64,000 bases of DNA from Clostridiales bacterium (GTDB taxonomy: Bacteria; Bacillota; Clostridia; Oscillospirales; Acutalibacteraceae): positions 43,985 through 107,984 of the forward strand of contig JAIKWV010000019.1 in NCBI GenBank assembly GCA_024684435.1, read 5' to 3'. Positions within the stretch are counted from its first letter, which is position 1, and every line of letters begins with the position of its first letter. Shown here piece after piece: positions 8,848 to 18,085 of this stretch. The translations under genes and the position numbers were made by a program. The notes beneath the pieces were generated by a model that searched no databases, was not told where the DNA came from, and worked only from the letters and a program-made list of their open reading frames with translations.

Positions 8848-9309
8848 TTATTTTTTCAACACAAACCGGGGTCCCTCTTCCCCCACTGTTCCGGAGGGAA
8901 CGAATCCGCAGGCGGCAAGCACTCTTTGCGAAGCCTCGTTTTCGGGAGCGGTTTCAGCCTCAACTCTTTTTACACAGTTTTGCTCCAATGCCCATTTGGC
9001 AACAGCCTTGACAGCCTCCGTCATATACCCCTTTCCGCAAAAACCGTCCTTAAGACCGTATCCGATCTCCACCGTTCCGTCGGCGGCAAGACCCTTAAAG
9101 CAAAGATCACCCGCCACAGTGCCGACCGGTTCCTTAAGCTCAATGAGCCACAGGGCGTACCAGATCCTGTTCTCGGGCTCTTTGAGACAGCCCTCCAGCA
9201 TTTCGGAATATGCCTGCTTTAATTCAGCGTCTTTTTCATTTTCCGCAATGATCCTCATTTCATCATCGCTGACAGGATAAATAACCAGACGTTCGCTTTC
9301 TATTCTCAT
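8848..9309 (-). CDS. GNAT family N-acetyltransferase (RimJ-like)
   Basis: 153 residues; the acetyl-CoA motif region GYGLKDGFCGKGYMTEAVKA (R/Q-x-x-G-x-G/A type) and the trailing ETAPENEASQRVLAACGF are diagnostic for RimJ/RimL-like GNATs. GAGGTG is 7 bases before the ATG. Substrate cannot be told. Confidence 0.85.
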   Translation of the reverse strand: MRIESERLVIYPVSDDEMRIIAENEKDAELKQAYSEMLEGCLKEPENRIWYALWLIELKEPVGTVAGDLCFKGLAADGTVEIGYGLKDGFCGKGYMTEAVKAVAKWALEQNCVKRVEAETAPENEASQRVLAACGFVPSGTVGEEGPRFVLKK

Positions 9310-9342
9310 CGTTTCACACCTCGTGATTTGCCGCAGGAAAAA

Positions 9343-9999
9343 TTACGATTTATTTTTTAATTGCCTGAACGTGTCCGCAACGCTCTGATGTTCGATCTTC
9401 CGGGGTTCGAATTTTATTGTTGAATATATTATCTGCATGACTATTCCCGAACAGAAGGTGCTCACCACCGTGCCAATGCCAACCGGGCCTCCCAGGAGCC
9501 AGCCGATCAAAAGCACCGTGCCCCACAGAAGGATCTGCACCAGACCTATTGGCAGCCGTTTGAGCCTTTTTCCCAAGCCCACGAGCAGTGCGTCCCGGGG
9601 ACCGCAGCACTGAGCGGAGAGCATATAAAAATACTGCCCGACAGCCATCAGAGCAAGCCCGGCAATTATGATAAGAATGCCCGCGAAAATATTCTTTGTT
9701 TTCGGCAGGCGGTCAATGTCGTTGAAAAGCTGAACAAAATTACCTGTGAGCAGGGCGTCAATGATCGTACCGAAGCCGATCTTTTCTTTTAACAGGATGT
9801 CGATGATAAGGATCATCACAGCCATTGCCGTCATGGAAAGTCCGTAGTTCAGGGGAGTGTGGTAGGAGATGCCCATGCCCAGACAGTCCCAGGGGGCAAG
9901 CCCCAGGTCGGCGCGTATGGTCAGATGTACGCCCAGAGCAAATACAAGAAGGCCGAAGACTATCCTCAACCAGCCGAAGATTATCTTTTTCCGATCCAT
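9343..9999 (-). CDS. YczE/YyaS/YitT-type integral membrane protein
   Basis: 218 residues, about five membrane helices. The opening LRIVFGLLVFALGVHLTIRA and DLGLAPWDCLGMGI match the YczE family; the internal CCGPRDALLVGLGKRL is a conserved loop of that group. Function of the family is poorly known. GGGAGGTG precedes the ATG. Confidence 0.8.
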   Translation of the reverse strand: MDRKKIIFGWLRIVFGLLVFALGVHLTIRADLGLAPWDCLGMGISYHTPLNYGLSMTAMAVMILIIDILLKEKIGFGTIIDALLTGNFVQLFNDIDRLPKTKNIFAGILIIIAGLALMAVGQYFYMLSAQCCGPRDALLVGLGKRLKRLPIGLVQILLWGTVLLIGWLLGGPVGIGTVVSTFCSGIVMQIIYSTIKFEPRKIEHQSVADTFRQLKNKS

Positions 10000-10029
10000 T
10001 CCGCACCTCCCGTTTACAAATTTTTTGAG

Positions 10030-10509
10030 TTACAGTTCAATATAATAAGGACAAATGTTTTCATAATGCCCGTCCTTCATGCGAAAACCTTTCGGGATGA
10101 CCCCAAGCTGAACGAAGCCCAGGCGTTCGTACAGATGCCGCGCGTGTATATTGCTCTCCACAACGGCGTTGAATTGCAGTATCTTAAAACCCAGCCGCCG
10201 GGCGTTTTGAAGGCAGTCGGTCACCAGCTTTTCCCCGATGTGACGGCCGCGGCAAAGGGAGCTTACCGCGTAGCTCGCGTTGCAGATGTGTCCGCACCTG
10301 CCCACGTTGTTGGGGTGTAAAATATATAACCCCACAACAGTACCGTTTTCCTCAGCCACACCGCAATAGCTCTGAGAAGCGAAAAATTCCGCTCCGGTTA
10401 CAGTGTCAAGGGGCTCCTCCTGAGGAAAGGCGATACCGTCCTCTACCACCTCATTCCAGATGGCGATCATAGCGTTAAGGTCTTCGGTTTTATATTCTCT
10501 TACGGTCAT
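10030..10509 (-). CDS. GNAT family N-acetyltransferase (phosphinothricin-acetyltransferase-like)
   Basis: 159 residues, MTVREYKTEDLNAMIAIWNE at the start and AVSSLCRGRHIGEKL as the acetyl-CoA loop; the C-terminus YERLGFVQLGVIPKGFRMKD is typical. The frame runs 9 codons further upstream, but AGAGGTGA lies 8 bases from ATG 10509. It starts 17 bases after the preceding GNAT gene and is probably cotranscribed. Confidence 0.85.
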   Translation of the reverse strand: MTVREYKTEDLNAMIAIWNEVVEDGIAFPQEEPLDTVTGAEFFASQSYCGVAEENGTVVGLYILHPNNVGRCGHICNASYAVSSLCRGRHIGEKLVTDCLQNARRLGFKILQFNAVVESNIHARHLYERLGFVQLGVIPKGFRMKDGHYENICPYYIEL

Positions 10510-10526
10510 TTCACATTCACCTCTTA

Positions 10527-10931
10527 TTACGTCCACAGGGACGTTATGAACATGGGGGAAGCGTCGTCGCTTTTTACAAATCCGCAGTTCCGATAAAAAT
10601 CCAGCTCATCGTTGTATGCGATCACCGCGATGCGCAGATAGTCCCTGTATTTTTCCTTGACCATCTCAACAAGAGTTCTGCCCACAGTCTTTCCGTGGTA
10701 TTCGGGATCGACAAGGAGATAGTGGACGTAGGCGTTCATTATCCCGTCGTCCATGGCGCAAACCATGCCGATGAGCTTGTCTCCGTCCCAGGCGGAAAAA
10801 ACCGTGTCGAAATTTTTCATGGCGACAACGAGCTTTTCGGGGAAATGCCCGGACGACCATTCCACCGAAAGAAACAGCCGTTCAAGCTTCTCTTTGCCGA
10901 AGTCATGGATGTCTTTATATGATATGTTCAT
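10527..10931 (-). CDS. GNAT family N-acetyltransferase
   Basis: 134 residues with LLVDPEYHGKTVGRTLVEMV (acetyl-CoA loop) and a C-terminal FYRNCGFVKSDDASPMFI. It belongs to the small single-domain GNATs whose targets are unknown. Placed directly upstream of another GNAT. Confidence 0.82.
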   Translation of the reverse strand: MNISYKDIHDFGKEKLERLFLSVEWSSGHFPEKLVVAMKNFDTVFSAWDGDKLIGMVCAMDDGIMNAYVHYLLVDPEYHGKTVGRTLVEMVKEKYRDYLRIAVIAYNDELDFYRNCGFVKSDDASPMFITSLWT

Positions 10932-10962
10932 ATATTATTAACCTCACAAATTTAATTCGGAA

Positions 10963-11613
10963 TTATTCCAAGAATGACCATTCAATGAACTTTGACTGCA
11001 TCATATCGTCAGGGGTGTACTTATCTATCAGGGAGCGGGCAAAGCCGGTGGCTTCCGAGCCGTAATGCCGTGAGCTCCAGCGCCCTATCGCGGCGGCGGT
11101 CACCGCAAGGTCAACAGCCACAAATATGCTCAACGCTATGCAGACAATGTGCAGCTTTTTGCCGCAGAGCTTACACAGAACTTTGTCGATCTTATCGTAC
11201 AAAAGGCAGAACACAAAGCCTGCGGCGCCCCAGACCAGAGTGAAATTAAAACATATGATCCCTCTGTAATTCAGCATTCTGTTGCTGTAGTCCCAGGCCT
11301 TCATCCCTATGCCGTCCGCCAGAAGAATCCCGCCGAACAGTTCCAGCAGCGTGAAAACAGCCATAATGACCAGCGACCTTAAAATTATGCTTTTGTTCTT
11401 CAACAGTGTTGCTGCAACAAAAGATAAAACGGCGCCTGCGCCGTAAAGCACATTCAACTGCCCCACAAGAGCGACAACATGACTTTCCCATATGCCCTTG
11501 ATGATAAGGCAGAAAACCCCTTCGAGAATAACGCCGAAAACACTGCCTGCCATGAACAGCCAGAACAGCTTATCGTATGTAATGCGGCCTTTAAGGTCCT
11601 TGTTCGGTTCCAT
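10963..11613 (-). CDS. Putative ABC-transporter permease-like protein (CmpB family)
   Basis: 216 residues, six or so membrane helices, with WDYSNRMLNYRGIICFNFTL and the following VWGAAGF, the signature of the Firmicutes ABC_trans_CmpB family of multi-pass proteins. No ATPase gene adjoins, so transport is not established. AAGGAG is 8 bases before the ATG. Confidence 0.75.
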   Translation of the reverse strand: MEPNKDLKGRITYDKLFWLFMAGSVFGVILEGVFCLIIKGIWESHVVALVGQLNVLYGAGAVLSFVAATLLKNKSIILRSLVIMAVFTLLELFGGILLADGIGMKAWDYSNRMLNYRGIICFNFTLVWGAAGFVFCLLYDKIDKVLCKLCGKKLHIVCIALSIFVAVDLAVTAAAIGRWSSRHYGSEATGFARSLIDKYTPDDMMQSKFIEWSFLE

Positions 11614-11658
11614 GATGCCTGACTCCTTGATCGTCCTTGATGATACTTCTGTAAAATG

Positions 11659-12524
11659 CTATTCTTTGATCTCCTCTATGTCGTAGGAGTTTCTGTTGAC
11701 CACCAGAGAAAAGATCCGCTTTTCTCCGTCGGGAGCTTCCAGAATAAATTTTGTTTCCCCTGTTTTGACAAAATCGGCGTTTACCATATAAGTGTCAATA
11801 TTTTTCTCATATACGATTGACACCTCGCCGAAGGATTCGTCCTCAAGGTACGGCTTGTAGCTTTCATCAAACTCCACTCCCGCAGAGCCGCCGCTCGTCA
11901 TCAGAGTGGTGTTGTATGAATTGCCGCCGGAGTTGAGAGCAAAAATGCTTGCCGCCGCAAGTATGACTATGCTGATAATAAGTCCGGCTATCCTGAGCTT
12001 CTTTTCCTTGAATATGAAAAGGGGATAAACTATCATGGTCACAGCGCAGAATATTGCGCTGAGCAGATGATTGGGGAAATACGAAATAACTTCTCCGAGA
12101 AAACCGTAATAGTGGAATCCTAAAAATGCCAAAATGGGAACAGGGATGCAAAAGCTCCACCATTTTTCTTTGCGCATATAGTATCCGACAAAGCCCATGG
12201 GGAAGGTGAAGAGCGTCCAGACGAACCAGTCGGGATAGTATTTGAAAATGCCCCAGCCAAGAGGGTTGAAGGGTACCTGCACAAGATATACCAAGGGCTG
12301 ACTTATAAGGAAAAACACAAAACATTTCAGCGCCGAATCCAACGGCGTTTTGCTGTTTACAATGAGAATTATGCCGAACAGCACCCAGCATTCAAAGGGT
12401 CGGCAAAGGAGGTGTCCTTTGTTATGGGCAGCGCCGCCATGATGCCGGTGTATATGCCTGCGATAAGGGCAAAGATCATCAGCTTTACCCAGGTTATTTT
12501 CAGTTCTCCGAAAAGCTTTTTCAT
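11659..12524 (-). pseudogene. Conserved multi-pass membrane protein, interrupted by a frameshift
   Basis: The long frame (up to 12384) starts in the middle of a helix, LFGIILIVNSKTPLDSALKC. Upstream in another frame, from ATG 12524, 43 codons read MKKLFGELKITWVKLMIF then TGIMAALPITKDTSFADP and then run into a stop; the two frames join around 12394-12400 to give a continuous protein (..TSFADP-FECWVLFGI..). So the gene is one unit with a single frameshift or small deletion. The C-terminal ~70 residues form a soluble extracytoplasmic domain. It lies 24 bases after the GH31 gene. It may be a true mutation or a base error in the assembly. Confidence 0.8.
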
Positions 12525-12548
12525 TTCAGATCTACTTTTGAATGAGGT

Positions 12549-14873
12549 TTATTTTGCTTCGGTGTTTTTTGCCGAACCCGCCTTGATGTCAAACGCTGCC
12601 TTATATTCTCTTCCGTCGGCATAAATGACAACGGTGTATTTGCGGTCGATATCGCTGTTGTTTTCGGCAAACACATCAAAGACGCCGCCGCTTCTTTTAC
12701 AGCTGAATTTGTCGGTCACGGTCTCGCTTTCATTGAGCAAAAGCTCAGCCGCCGTATCCGCGTAAAGCTCAATGCGCAGTTCTTCGGGAACGCGGTCATA
12801 AAGGCTCATGCAGTCGGGCTGATACGCCGCGCCGCCGCCCACTTTTATGAACATGGGCAGACCTTCCTTTTTGAACATGGGAGCATCACACACAACGGTC
12901 TTGTTACCGTCAAAGCGTTCTTTTGTCCACATATTGACCCATGTCCCCTCCGGCAGGTACACCTCGCGTTTGTCCGTGTTGGCTTCGGTCACGGGGGCGA
13001 TGAGAATGTGGTCGCCCAAATAGAATTGGTCGTCTATGGCGTAAAGCTTGTGATCGTCCATGCGATCGTAGAACAGGGGACGGATGATGGGTTCGCCCGT
13101 TATTGAACCGTGAATGGCGTAGGAATATACCGTGGGGATGAACCTGTATCTGTACTTAAGACATTCCCGGTACAGCTCTCTTGTCTCCTCCGGGCAGTTC
13201 CAGGGCCATTTTGCCGTGGAATTTTCACCGTTGTGCATTCTGGGCATGGGGCAGAATATCATGCTCTGACAGACCCGTCTGATGATGTTGTTGACCTCAA
13301 ACTGCATCTCGTCCGGCGGGGTCTCCACGCCGGGACCCCGCATGAAGCCGCCCAGATCGTACCCGCACAGGGTAAAGCCCGCCATGCCGGCGTTGATGAT
13401 GTACCAGATGTCCTCTTTGAATCTGCGGATGCCGAACTGGGTGTCTCCCGCCCAGGGAAGGGCGTATCTCTGGCTTCCGATGCCGCCGCCTCTTGACAGG
13501 GACATATGACCCTTCACGCCGTTTTCAGCCATGATGTCGGAGATAGCTCTGTTCCACAGGGGACCGAAAAGGTTCCTTGAGGGGATACCCGGCAGTATCT
13601 CGCCGCTGACACGGTCGGAATGGTCTGTCCACCATTGGGTGACCCCGTCCTTTATTCTGGGGACAAGGAAAGTTTTGTAATAATCTATGCCCCGCTGTGT
13701 CGCTACGTCCGGCACGGTCTCGTTCTTGACCTGACGGAGCAGACCCTGGGCTATGGCGGGAACAGCGGTGGAGGGCTTGAAGGCGCAGGAGTTGATGTGA
13801 AGGACGGTCTTGATGTTGTCCTTTTCCAGCGTTTTGATCATGCCCACGCCGTCGCCGAAATCCGGGTGCCAGTTGTAGTCGTCCGAGGGATAACCCCAGC
13901 CGCCGGTGTAATCCCTGATGAAGTTTACGCCGCCGCGCCAGGGACCGTCAATAACTATGGCCTCGCAGGGATAGCCCTCGCTTCTCATGCGTCCCATATC
14001 GTCAAGGGCGCCCTGAGCCCTTTCAAAGCTTAAACTGCTGCACCAGTAACCCATGAGCCACTTCTTGGGGAACTGGTTTGTGCCCACTATCTTAGCGTAG
14101 CTCTTTGTTATCTCCGACGTGCTGCCGCAGAACACGAAAATATCGTAATCCCCGCCGGGGGCGCTGATGAACCACTCGTCCTTGTTGGTCTTTGCCATAT
14201 CAAAATAGACATGGGGCCAGGGATCGTTGAAAAACAGACCGTACCCGGCTGAACTGATAAAGTAGGGAATGGGGAAGCCGCCGTAATCGCCCACCTTGGT
14301 GCCGCCTTTTTCGGCAAAGATGTCCGCGGATTCTCCTGTTCGGTCCACCTTGAATATCCTTGCGCCGAAGCCGGAATATCTCTCGTCCCCGATGCGCTCA
14401 AACTCGGTGTAGCTCCTCATGCCGGAATATTCCGCGGCGGTCTCTGAAAATCGCGCGCCGCCGTTTTTTGTTTTGACCAGAGTTTTGCCCTCGGCTGTTT
14501 TAAACTCAAACTCGTTTGTGTTCATATCAAATACAAGAGCAAGACGGGCGTTGGAAAAATATATCACGCCGTCCTCAAGCTTGTAGTCGTAATCCGATAC
14601 AGCCCAGTCTGTTTTAATCAGTCCCAGACGCTCGGTGACGGTTTTATCCACACAGGCGCCCGGCTGAGTGATCCTGAGCCTGAGCGTATTGTCAAAGCAG
14701 TTTTCTATTATTATCTTGTGTCCCAAAGTGGTAACGACGGTTACGCCCTTTTCGTGCCTGTATTCTCCCTTAAGGGCAAGCTCGGGGGTCTTGTAATCGT
14801 TTGTTTCTATCAGACAGTCGATATATTCGGAATCGTACAACGCGTCGGGATGGATCTTGAGCAGTTTTTCCAT
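12549..14873 (-). CDS. Glycoside hydrolase family 31 (alpha-xylosidase/glucosidase type)
   Basis: 774 residues, cytoplasmic. N-terminal beta-sandwich, then the catalytic barrel with WLMGYWCSSLSFE, IDGPWRGG, the likely nucleophile Asp in QWWTDHSDR, and the acid/base Asp in PWAGDTQFG; the C-terminal beta domains include YLPEGTWVNMWT. It cleaves alpha-linked xylose or glucose from oligosaccharides. It heads the minus-strand run that ends with GH3, a pairing seen for intracellular breakdown of plant oligosaccharides such as xyloglucan; that pathway role is an inference. AAAGGAG precedes ATG. Confidence 0.92.
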   Translation of the reverse strand: MEKLLKIHPDALYDSEYIDCLIETNDYKTPELALKGEYRHEKGVTVVTTLGHKIIIENCFDNTLRLRITQPGACVDKTVTERLGLIKTDWAVSDYDYKLEDGVIYFSNARLALVFDMNTNEFEFKTAEGKTLVKTKNGGARFSETAAEYSGMRSYTEFERIGDERYSGFGARIFKVDRTGESADIFAEKGGTKVGDYGGFPIPYFISSAGYGLFFNDPWPHVYFDMAKTNKDEWFISAPGGDYDIFVFCGSTSEITKSYAKIVGTNQFPKKWLMGYWCSSLSFERAQGALDDMGRMRSEGYPCEAIVIDGPWRGGVNFIRDYTGGWGYPSDDYNWHPDFGDGVGMIKTLEKDNIKTVLHINSCAFKPSTAVPAIAQGLLRQVKNETVPDVATQRGIDYYKTFLVPRIKDGVTQWWTDHSDRVSGEILPGIPSRNLFGPLWNRAISDIMAENGVKGHMSLSRGGGIGSQRYALPWAGDTQFGIRRFKEDIWYIINAGMAGFTLCGYDLGGFMRGPGVETPPDEMQFEVNNIIRRVCQSMIFCPMPRMHNGENSTAKWPWNCPEETRELYRECLKYRYRFIPTVYSYAIHGSITGEPIIRPLFYDRMDDHKLYAIDDQFYLGDHILIAPVTEANTDKREVYLPEGTWVNMWTKERFDGNKTVVCDAPMFKKEGLPMFIKVGGGAAYQPDCMSLYDRVPEELRIELYADTAAELLLNESETVTDKFSCKRSGGVFDVFAENNSDIDRKYTVVIYADGREYKAAFDIKAGSAKNTEAK

Positions 14874-14976
14874 TCAGAACACTCCTTTACAGCATGACCT
14901 ATTTCCAATAATTATACCTATTTTTCATAATTAAAGCAATATATACCGGAGGATTTTTTAAGAATAAAAATAAAAA

Positions 14977-14992
14977 GCGCGCCGAAGCGCGC
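14977..14992 (-). terminator. Intrinsic terminator (minus strand)
   Basis: GCGCGC-CGAA-GCGCGC hairpin; read on the minus strand it is followed by TTTTTATTTTTATT. It would end the transcript of the small gene at 15141-15242. Confidence 0.75.
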
Positions 14993-15140
14993 CGATCAAA
15001 TACGATATCATAAAAAAACTGCGGAATTGCTGACTTAAAAACGTATAGCACAGATATATTCCGTGCCGCCGCGAGGGATTTCACAGCCTTAATGGGGGGG
15101 AGAGCGCCCGTTCAGATATTACAGCTCCCACTTTTCACAG

Positions 15141-15242
15141 TTATTCTTTTTCGTTCTTGTTAACATAGATCAGTTTTTTACCGTCCTTTTGTTTTACGAA
15201 CTGCATATAATCTATTATTTCATCTTCAAACAGTTTAAACAT
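15141..15242 (-). CDS. Small 33-residue protein, unknown
   Basis: ATG at 15242 preceded by GGGAGG with 6-base spacing, encoding a 33-residue charged peptide that starts MFKLFEDEIIDYMQFVKQKD and ends in NKNEKE. No membrane segment. It is flanked by divergent YfhO and has its own downstream terminator at 14977, which supports a real, separately transcribed small gene. I do not recognise it. The rest of the 14874-15528 gap holds the YfhO promoter and nothing else I can identify. Confidence 0.5.
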   Translation of the reverse strand: MFKLFEDEIIDYMQFVKQKDGKKLIYVNKNEKE

Positions 15243-15399
15243 TGCCGTTCCTCCCGAATTTTATTTATGAAAAGTATACTCCCTATTCGGACCCGTGTCA
15301 ACAAAGGGGTATTGATAACGCAATGCGACACAATTTGTTTTTAACAAAAATCATAACGTACAGTCGATGCGGGAGACAGCAGCAGATCCCTGATTTGTG

Positions 15400-15427
15400 T
15401 TGACACATTTTTAAATTCAGGTATAAT
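15400..15427 (+). promoter_or_regulatory. Sigma-A promoter of the YfhO gene
   Basis: TTGACA (15400-15405), 16-base spacer, TATAAT (15422-15427). Confidence 0.75.
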
Positions 15428-15528
15428 ATTTCTTGAGTGATACAATTCGTTCTTGCGGAAGCTTATACTGACGGATGCGCCCACGGAGGTTTGTGACGGT
15501 ATTCTTAAGGCGTCCTATCAGGGACACG

Positions 15529-17892
15529 ATGAAAAACAGGAGTATTTGTATAGTGAACACAAAACAAAAGGAACTGAACAAAAGTGTTATTACCGTTGTG
15601 ATCATATCAGCGGCAATAACGTTTTTTGCTGTTTTGCCAACGGTCATCAAGTACCGCGGTTCGCTGTATCTTTTTGGTGATTACATGACACAGATCCTCC
15701 CGTTCATCAAAGAAAGCCGCAGGCTGATCCGTGCGGGCGGCGCGACATGGAGCATGAACTCATTCCTTGGCGCGGACTTTTTCGGAGTTTATTCATATTA
15801 CACTTTGGGCGATCCCTTCTTTTATCTGCTTGTACTGCTGCCCGAAGCCTTGATCGCGAAGGGATTGACAGTTGTTTTTATTATTAAGCACGCGCTCGCG
15901 GCGGCATTTGCCTTCCTTTATTTGAAGAATTATGTGAGCAAACCGTTTTATGCACAGGCAGGCGCATTGATCTACACATTTTCGTCATTCACATTTGATT
16001 CTACATATTACTATATTTTCCTCAACACTATAGCGTTCTTCCCTTTGGTACTGATGCTTTGCGACAGATGCCTCGGCAAAAAAAGCAGAATACTTTTTGC
16101 TTTTGCCGTGGCGATCCATGCGGCGACAAACTATTATATGTTCGTCGGCACGTCTGTCTTTATTTTGATTTATCTGTTTTTTAAGGTTCGTTATGAAGCA
16201 GAGCTGTCATGGAAAAATGCGGCGGGATGTCTTATGTTTTACGCCCTCGGTGCCGCTTGTGCCGCGGTGGTTTTGCTGCCTGGCGCCCTGACCCTTCTTG
16301 ATACCGGTAAAGCCGTCAACAGCTTTTCGACTTTCTTCTTAAGAGGTCTCGCGTGTCTGCCGCAAGCGCTCAAAATAGTTAAGACCATCATTTTGCCAAG
16401 CGAAGGCATCCTGGGTTCTGCAAACGGATTCACATATTCAAACTTTTGTTCAAACGCTGCGTTCCTACCGCTTTTCGGAGCATTTTATTCTATAACGGCG
16501 CTTTTTGTCAAAGAAAAGAAATGGTATTTTAAACTGATCCGACTGTTGTTCCTGCTGTCGCTTATTCCCTTTGGCAGCAGTATATTTTCTTTGTTCTCAA
16601 ACCCGAACTATACCAGGTGGTGGTATGCGTTCGTTTTGATGTCTGCGCTTTGTTCGATAGTGATAATTGATGATATGGATCGAAACAGACTACTCTACCG
16701 CAGCGAAATGCGGAAGAGCGCGAAACTAATTGCCGTCGGTTCGGCGGTGACGATGGGGTTGCCATTGATCGCCAAGCTGTTATTCAGCAACAGCAAAATG
16801 ATTGCCGCAGTGGAAGCAAAACTGCCGTCGGGCGCCATGACCGCGCTTAACAATTCCGGTTTTACCAAAAAATTCAACGCGGAAAACATAAGGTACGTCG
16901 TTACGTTTTTAGCCCTGTGCCTTCTTTCTTATTTTGTTTTGTTTTTGCTGACCAAAAAGCAAGCTGTTTTTGATCCCCAAAAGCTCATACCCGTTCTTGT
17001 CGCGGTCTGCGCCCTGAGTTATTGCGTTTATCTCACTAACGAAGGCAATGTTCTGTCTCATGAAGTCAAAAAAGAAGTTGCATTTGTAAGTCAGAATGCG
17101 GAGACCGACCGCGTGGATTATACTTATCGAACGGATTACAGGAACATTTTTCATAATATGGGAATGGTCGTGAACAAGCCCACCGTCAATACTTTCAACA
17201 GCTTCAAATCAAAGGCTGTCTGTAGTTTTTGCGACCTTGCGGGGATTGAAACGGATTCGTTTGCAAAAAAAAGATTTGACACACCGGCGATACAGGCTGT
17301 ACTGAGCATAAAGCAGACGGTAAACGCGGATGGCGAAACCACGGATTGCCCGTATTATGTTCCCTTCGGTTTTGAGTATGATTCCTATATTGAAGTTTCC
17401 GCCGAAGAGATCAGATCCACCGGCGATAAAAACGAAAACAACCAAAGGATACAAAATATGTGCAGCGCCTGCTATCTCGACAGCGCAACGGCACAGCACT
17501 TATCGCCTTTGCTCAGCGAGTTTGAAGGCCGTTCTGCCGACTGGAAAGAAGCTGTAAAGCACGCGCAAAACACAGCGTGCACAGAGGTACACATAGATCA
17601 AAACACTGTCACAGCCGTGTCCGACGGAGAAAAAACAAGGCTTATATATTTCAGCATACCCCACGACAGGGGATGGAAAGCTTATGTCAACGGCAAACAA
17701 ACTGAGATATACACAGTAAACGGCGGTATGATGGGTATAGTCGTCGGTTCGGGGCAGAGCAATATCAGGTTCGTTTATCAAACGCCCGGACTTAAAGCCG
17801 GCGCGGTAATAAGCGGTATCGCAATCATCTGCATGATGGCTTTTGCCTTCTTTAACAAAAAGAAAGCAAAGTATACCGATCCAGTTTCTTGA
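15529..17892 (+). CDS. YfhO family multi-pass membrane glycosyltransferase-like protein
   Basis: 787 residues, a dozen or so membrane helices through ~residue 480, a soluble extracytoplasmic region (~490-755) and a last helix. KYRGSLYLFGDYMTQILPFI, FSSFTFDSTYYYIFLNTIAF and the C-terminal FSIPHDRGWKAYVNGK are typical of the YfhO family, whose characterised members add sugars to lipoteichoic acid. ATG 15529 has a weak AGGGA; GTG 15553 has AGGAG at 10 bases and is the alternative. The 3' end, including the stop, lies in a perfect 26-bp tandem duplication. Confidence 0.85.
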   Translation: MKNRSICIVNTKQKELNKSVITVVIISAAITFFAVLPTVIKYRGSLYLFGDYMTQILPFIKESRRLIRAGGATWSMNSFLGADFFGVYSYYTLGDPFFYLLVLLPEALIAKGLTVVFIIKHALAAAFAFLYLKNYVSKPFYAQAGALIYTFSSFTFDSTYYYIFLNTIAFFPLVLMLCDRCLGKKSRILFAFAVAIHAATNYYMFVGTSVFILIYLFFKVRYEAELSWKNAAGCLMFYALGAACAAVVLLPGALTLLDTGKAVNSFSTFFLRGLACLPQALKIVKTIILPSEGILGSANGFTYSNFCSNAAFLPLFGAFYSITALFVKEKKWYFKLIRLLFLLSLIPFGSSIFSLFSNPNYTRWWYAFVLMSALCSIVIIDDMDRNRLLYRSEMRKSAKLIAVGSAVTMGLPLIAKLLFSNSKMIAAVEAKLPSGAMTALNNSGFTKKFNAENIRYVVTFLALCLLSYFVLFLLTKKQAVFDPQKLIPVLVAVCALSYCVYLTNEGNVLSHEVKKEVAFVSQNAETDRVDYTYRTDYRNIFHNMGMVVNKPTVNTFNSFKSKAVCSFCDLAGIETDSFAKKRFDTPAIQAVLSIKQTVNADGETTDCPYYVPFGFEYDSYIEVSAEEIRSTGDKNENNQRIQNMCSACYLDSATAQHLSPLLSEFEGRSADWKEAVKHAQNTACTEVHIDQNTVTAVSDGEKTRLIYFSIPHDRGWKAYVNGKQTEIYTVNGGMMGIVVGSGQSNIRFVYQTPGLKAGAVISGIAIICMMAFAFFNKKKAKYTDPVS

Positions 17893-17921
17893 TTTAGTAT
17901 ACCGATCCAGTTTCTTGATTT
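17870..17921. repeat. Perfect 26-bp tandem duplication at the YfhO stop codon
   Basis: Two abutting copies, 17870-17895 and 17896-17921, each beginning AGTATACCGATCCAGTTTCT. The first contains the last codons and TGA of YfhO; the second is pure downstream sequence, so protein is not altered. Confidence 0.95.
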
Positions 17922-17924
17922 TTA

Positions 17925-17953
17925 TTGACTAAAATGAATTTTACTGATATAAT
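17925..17953 (+). promoter_or_regulatory. Sigma-A promoter of the GGDEF gene
   Basis: TTGACT (17925-17930), 17-base spacer, TATAAT (17948-17953); starts 3 bases after the tandem duplication and ~130 bases before the start codon. Confidence 0.75.
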
Positions 17954-18085
17954 AAAATTTATTGGTACGATTCAACAATAGATAAAGTCTGATTTTTTTA
18001 GTTTAAAATTTTGGGAAGACAATTATTGCGGGGAAGACCGATTGGAAGCCCATATTGGGAAGGGCATTCGGGAAAGGGGAAAAAT

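Noticed and set aside
8259..9011. 250-residue plus-strand frame across GH3, TipAS and GNAT genes
   Set aside because: Crosses three genes with clear families on the minus strand; no domain recognised.
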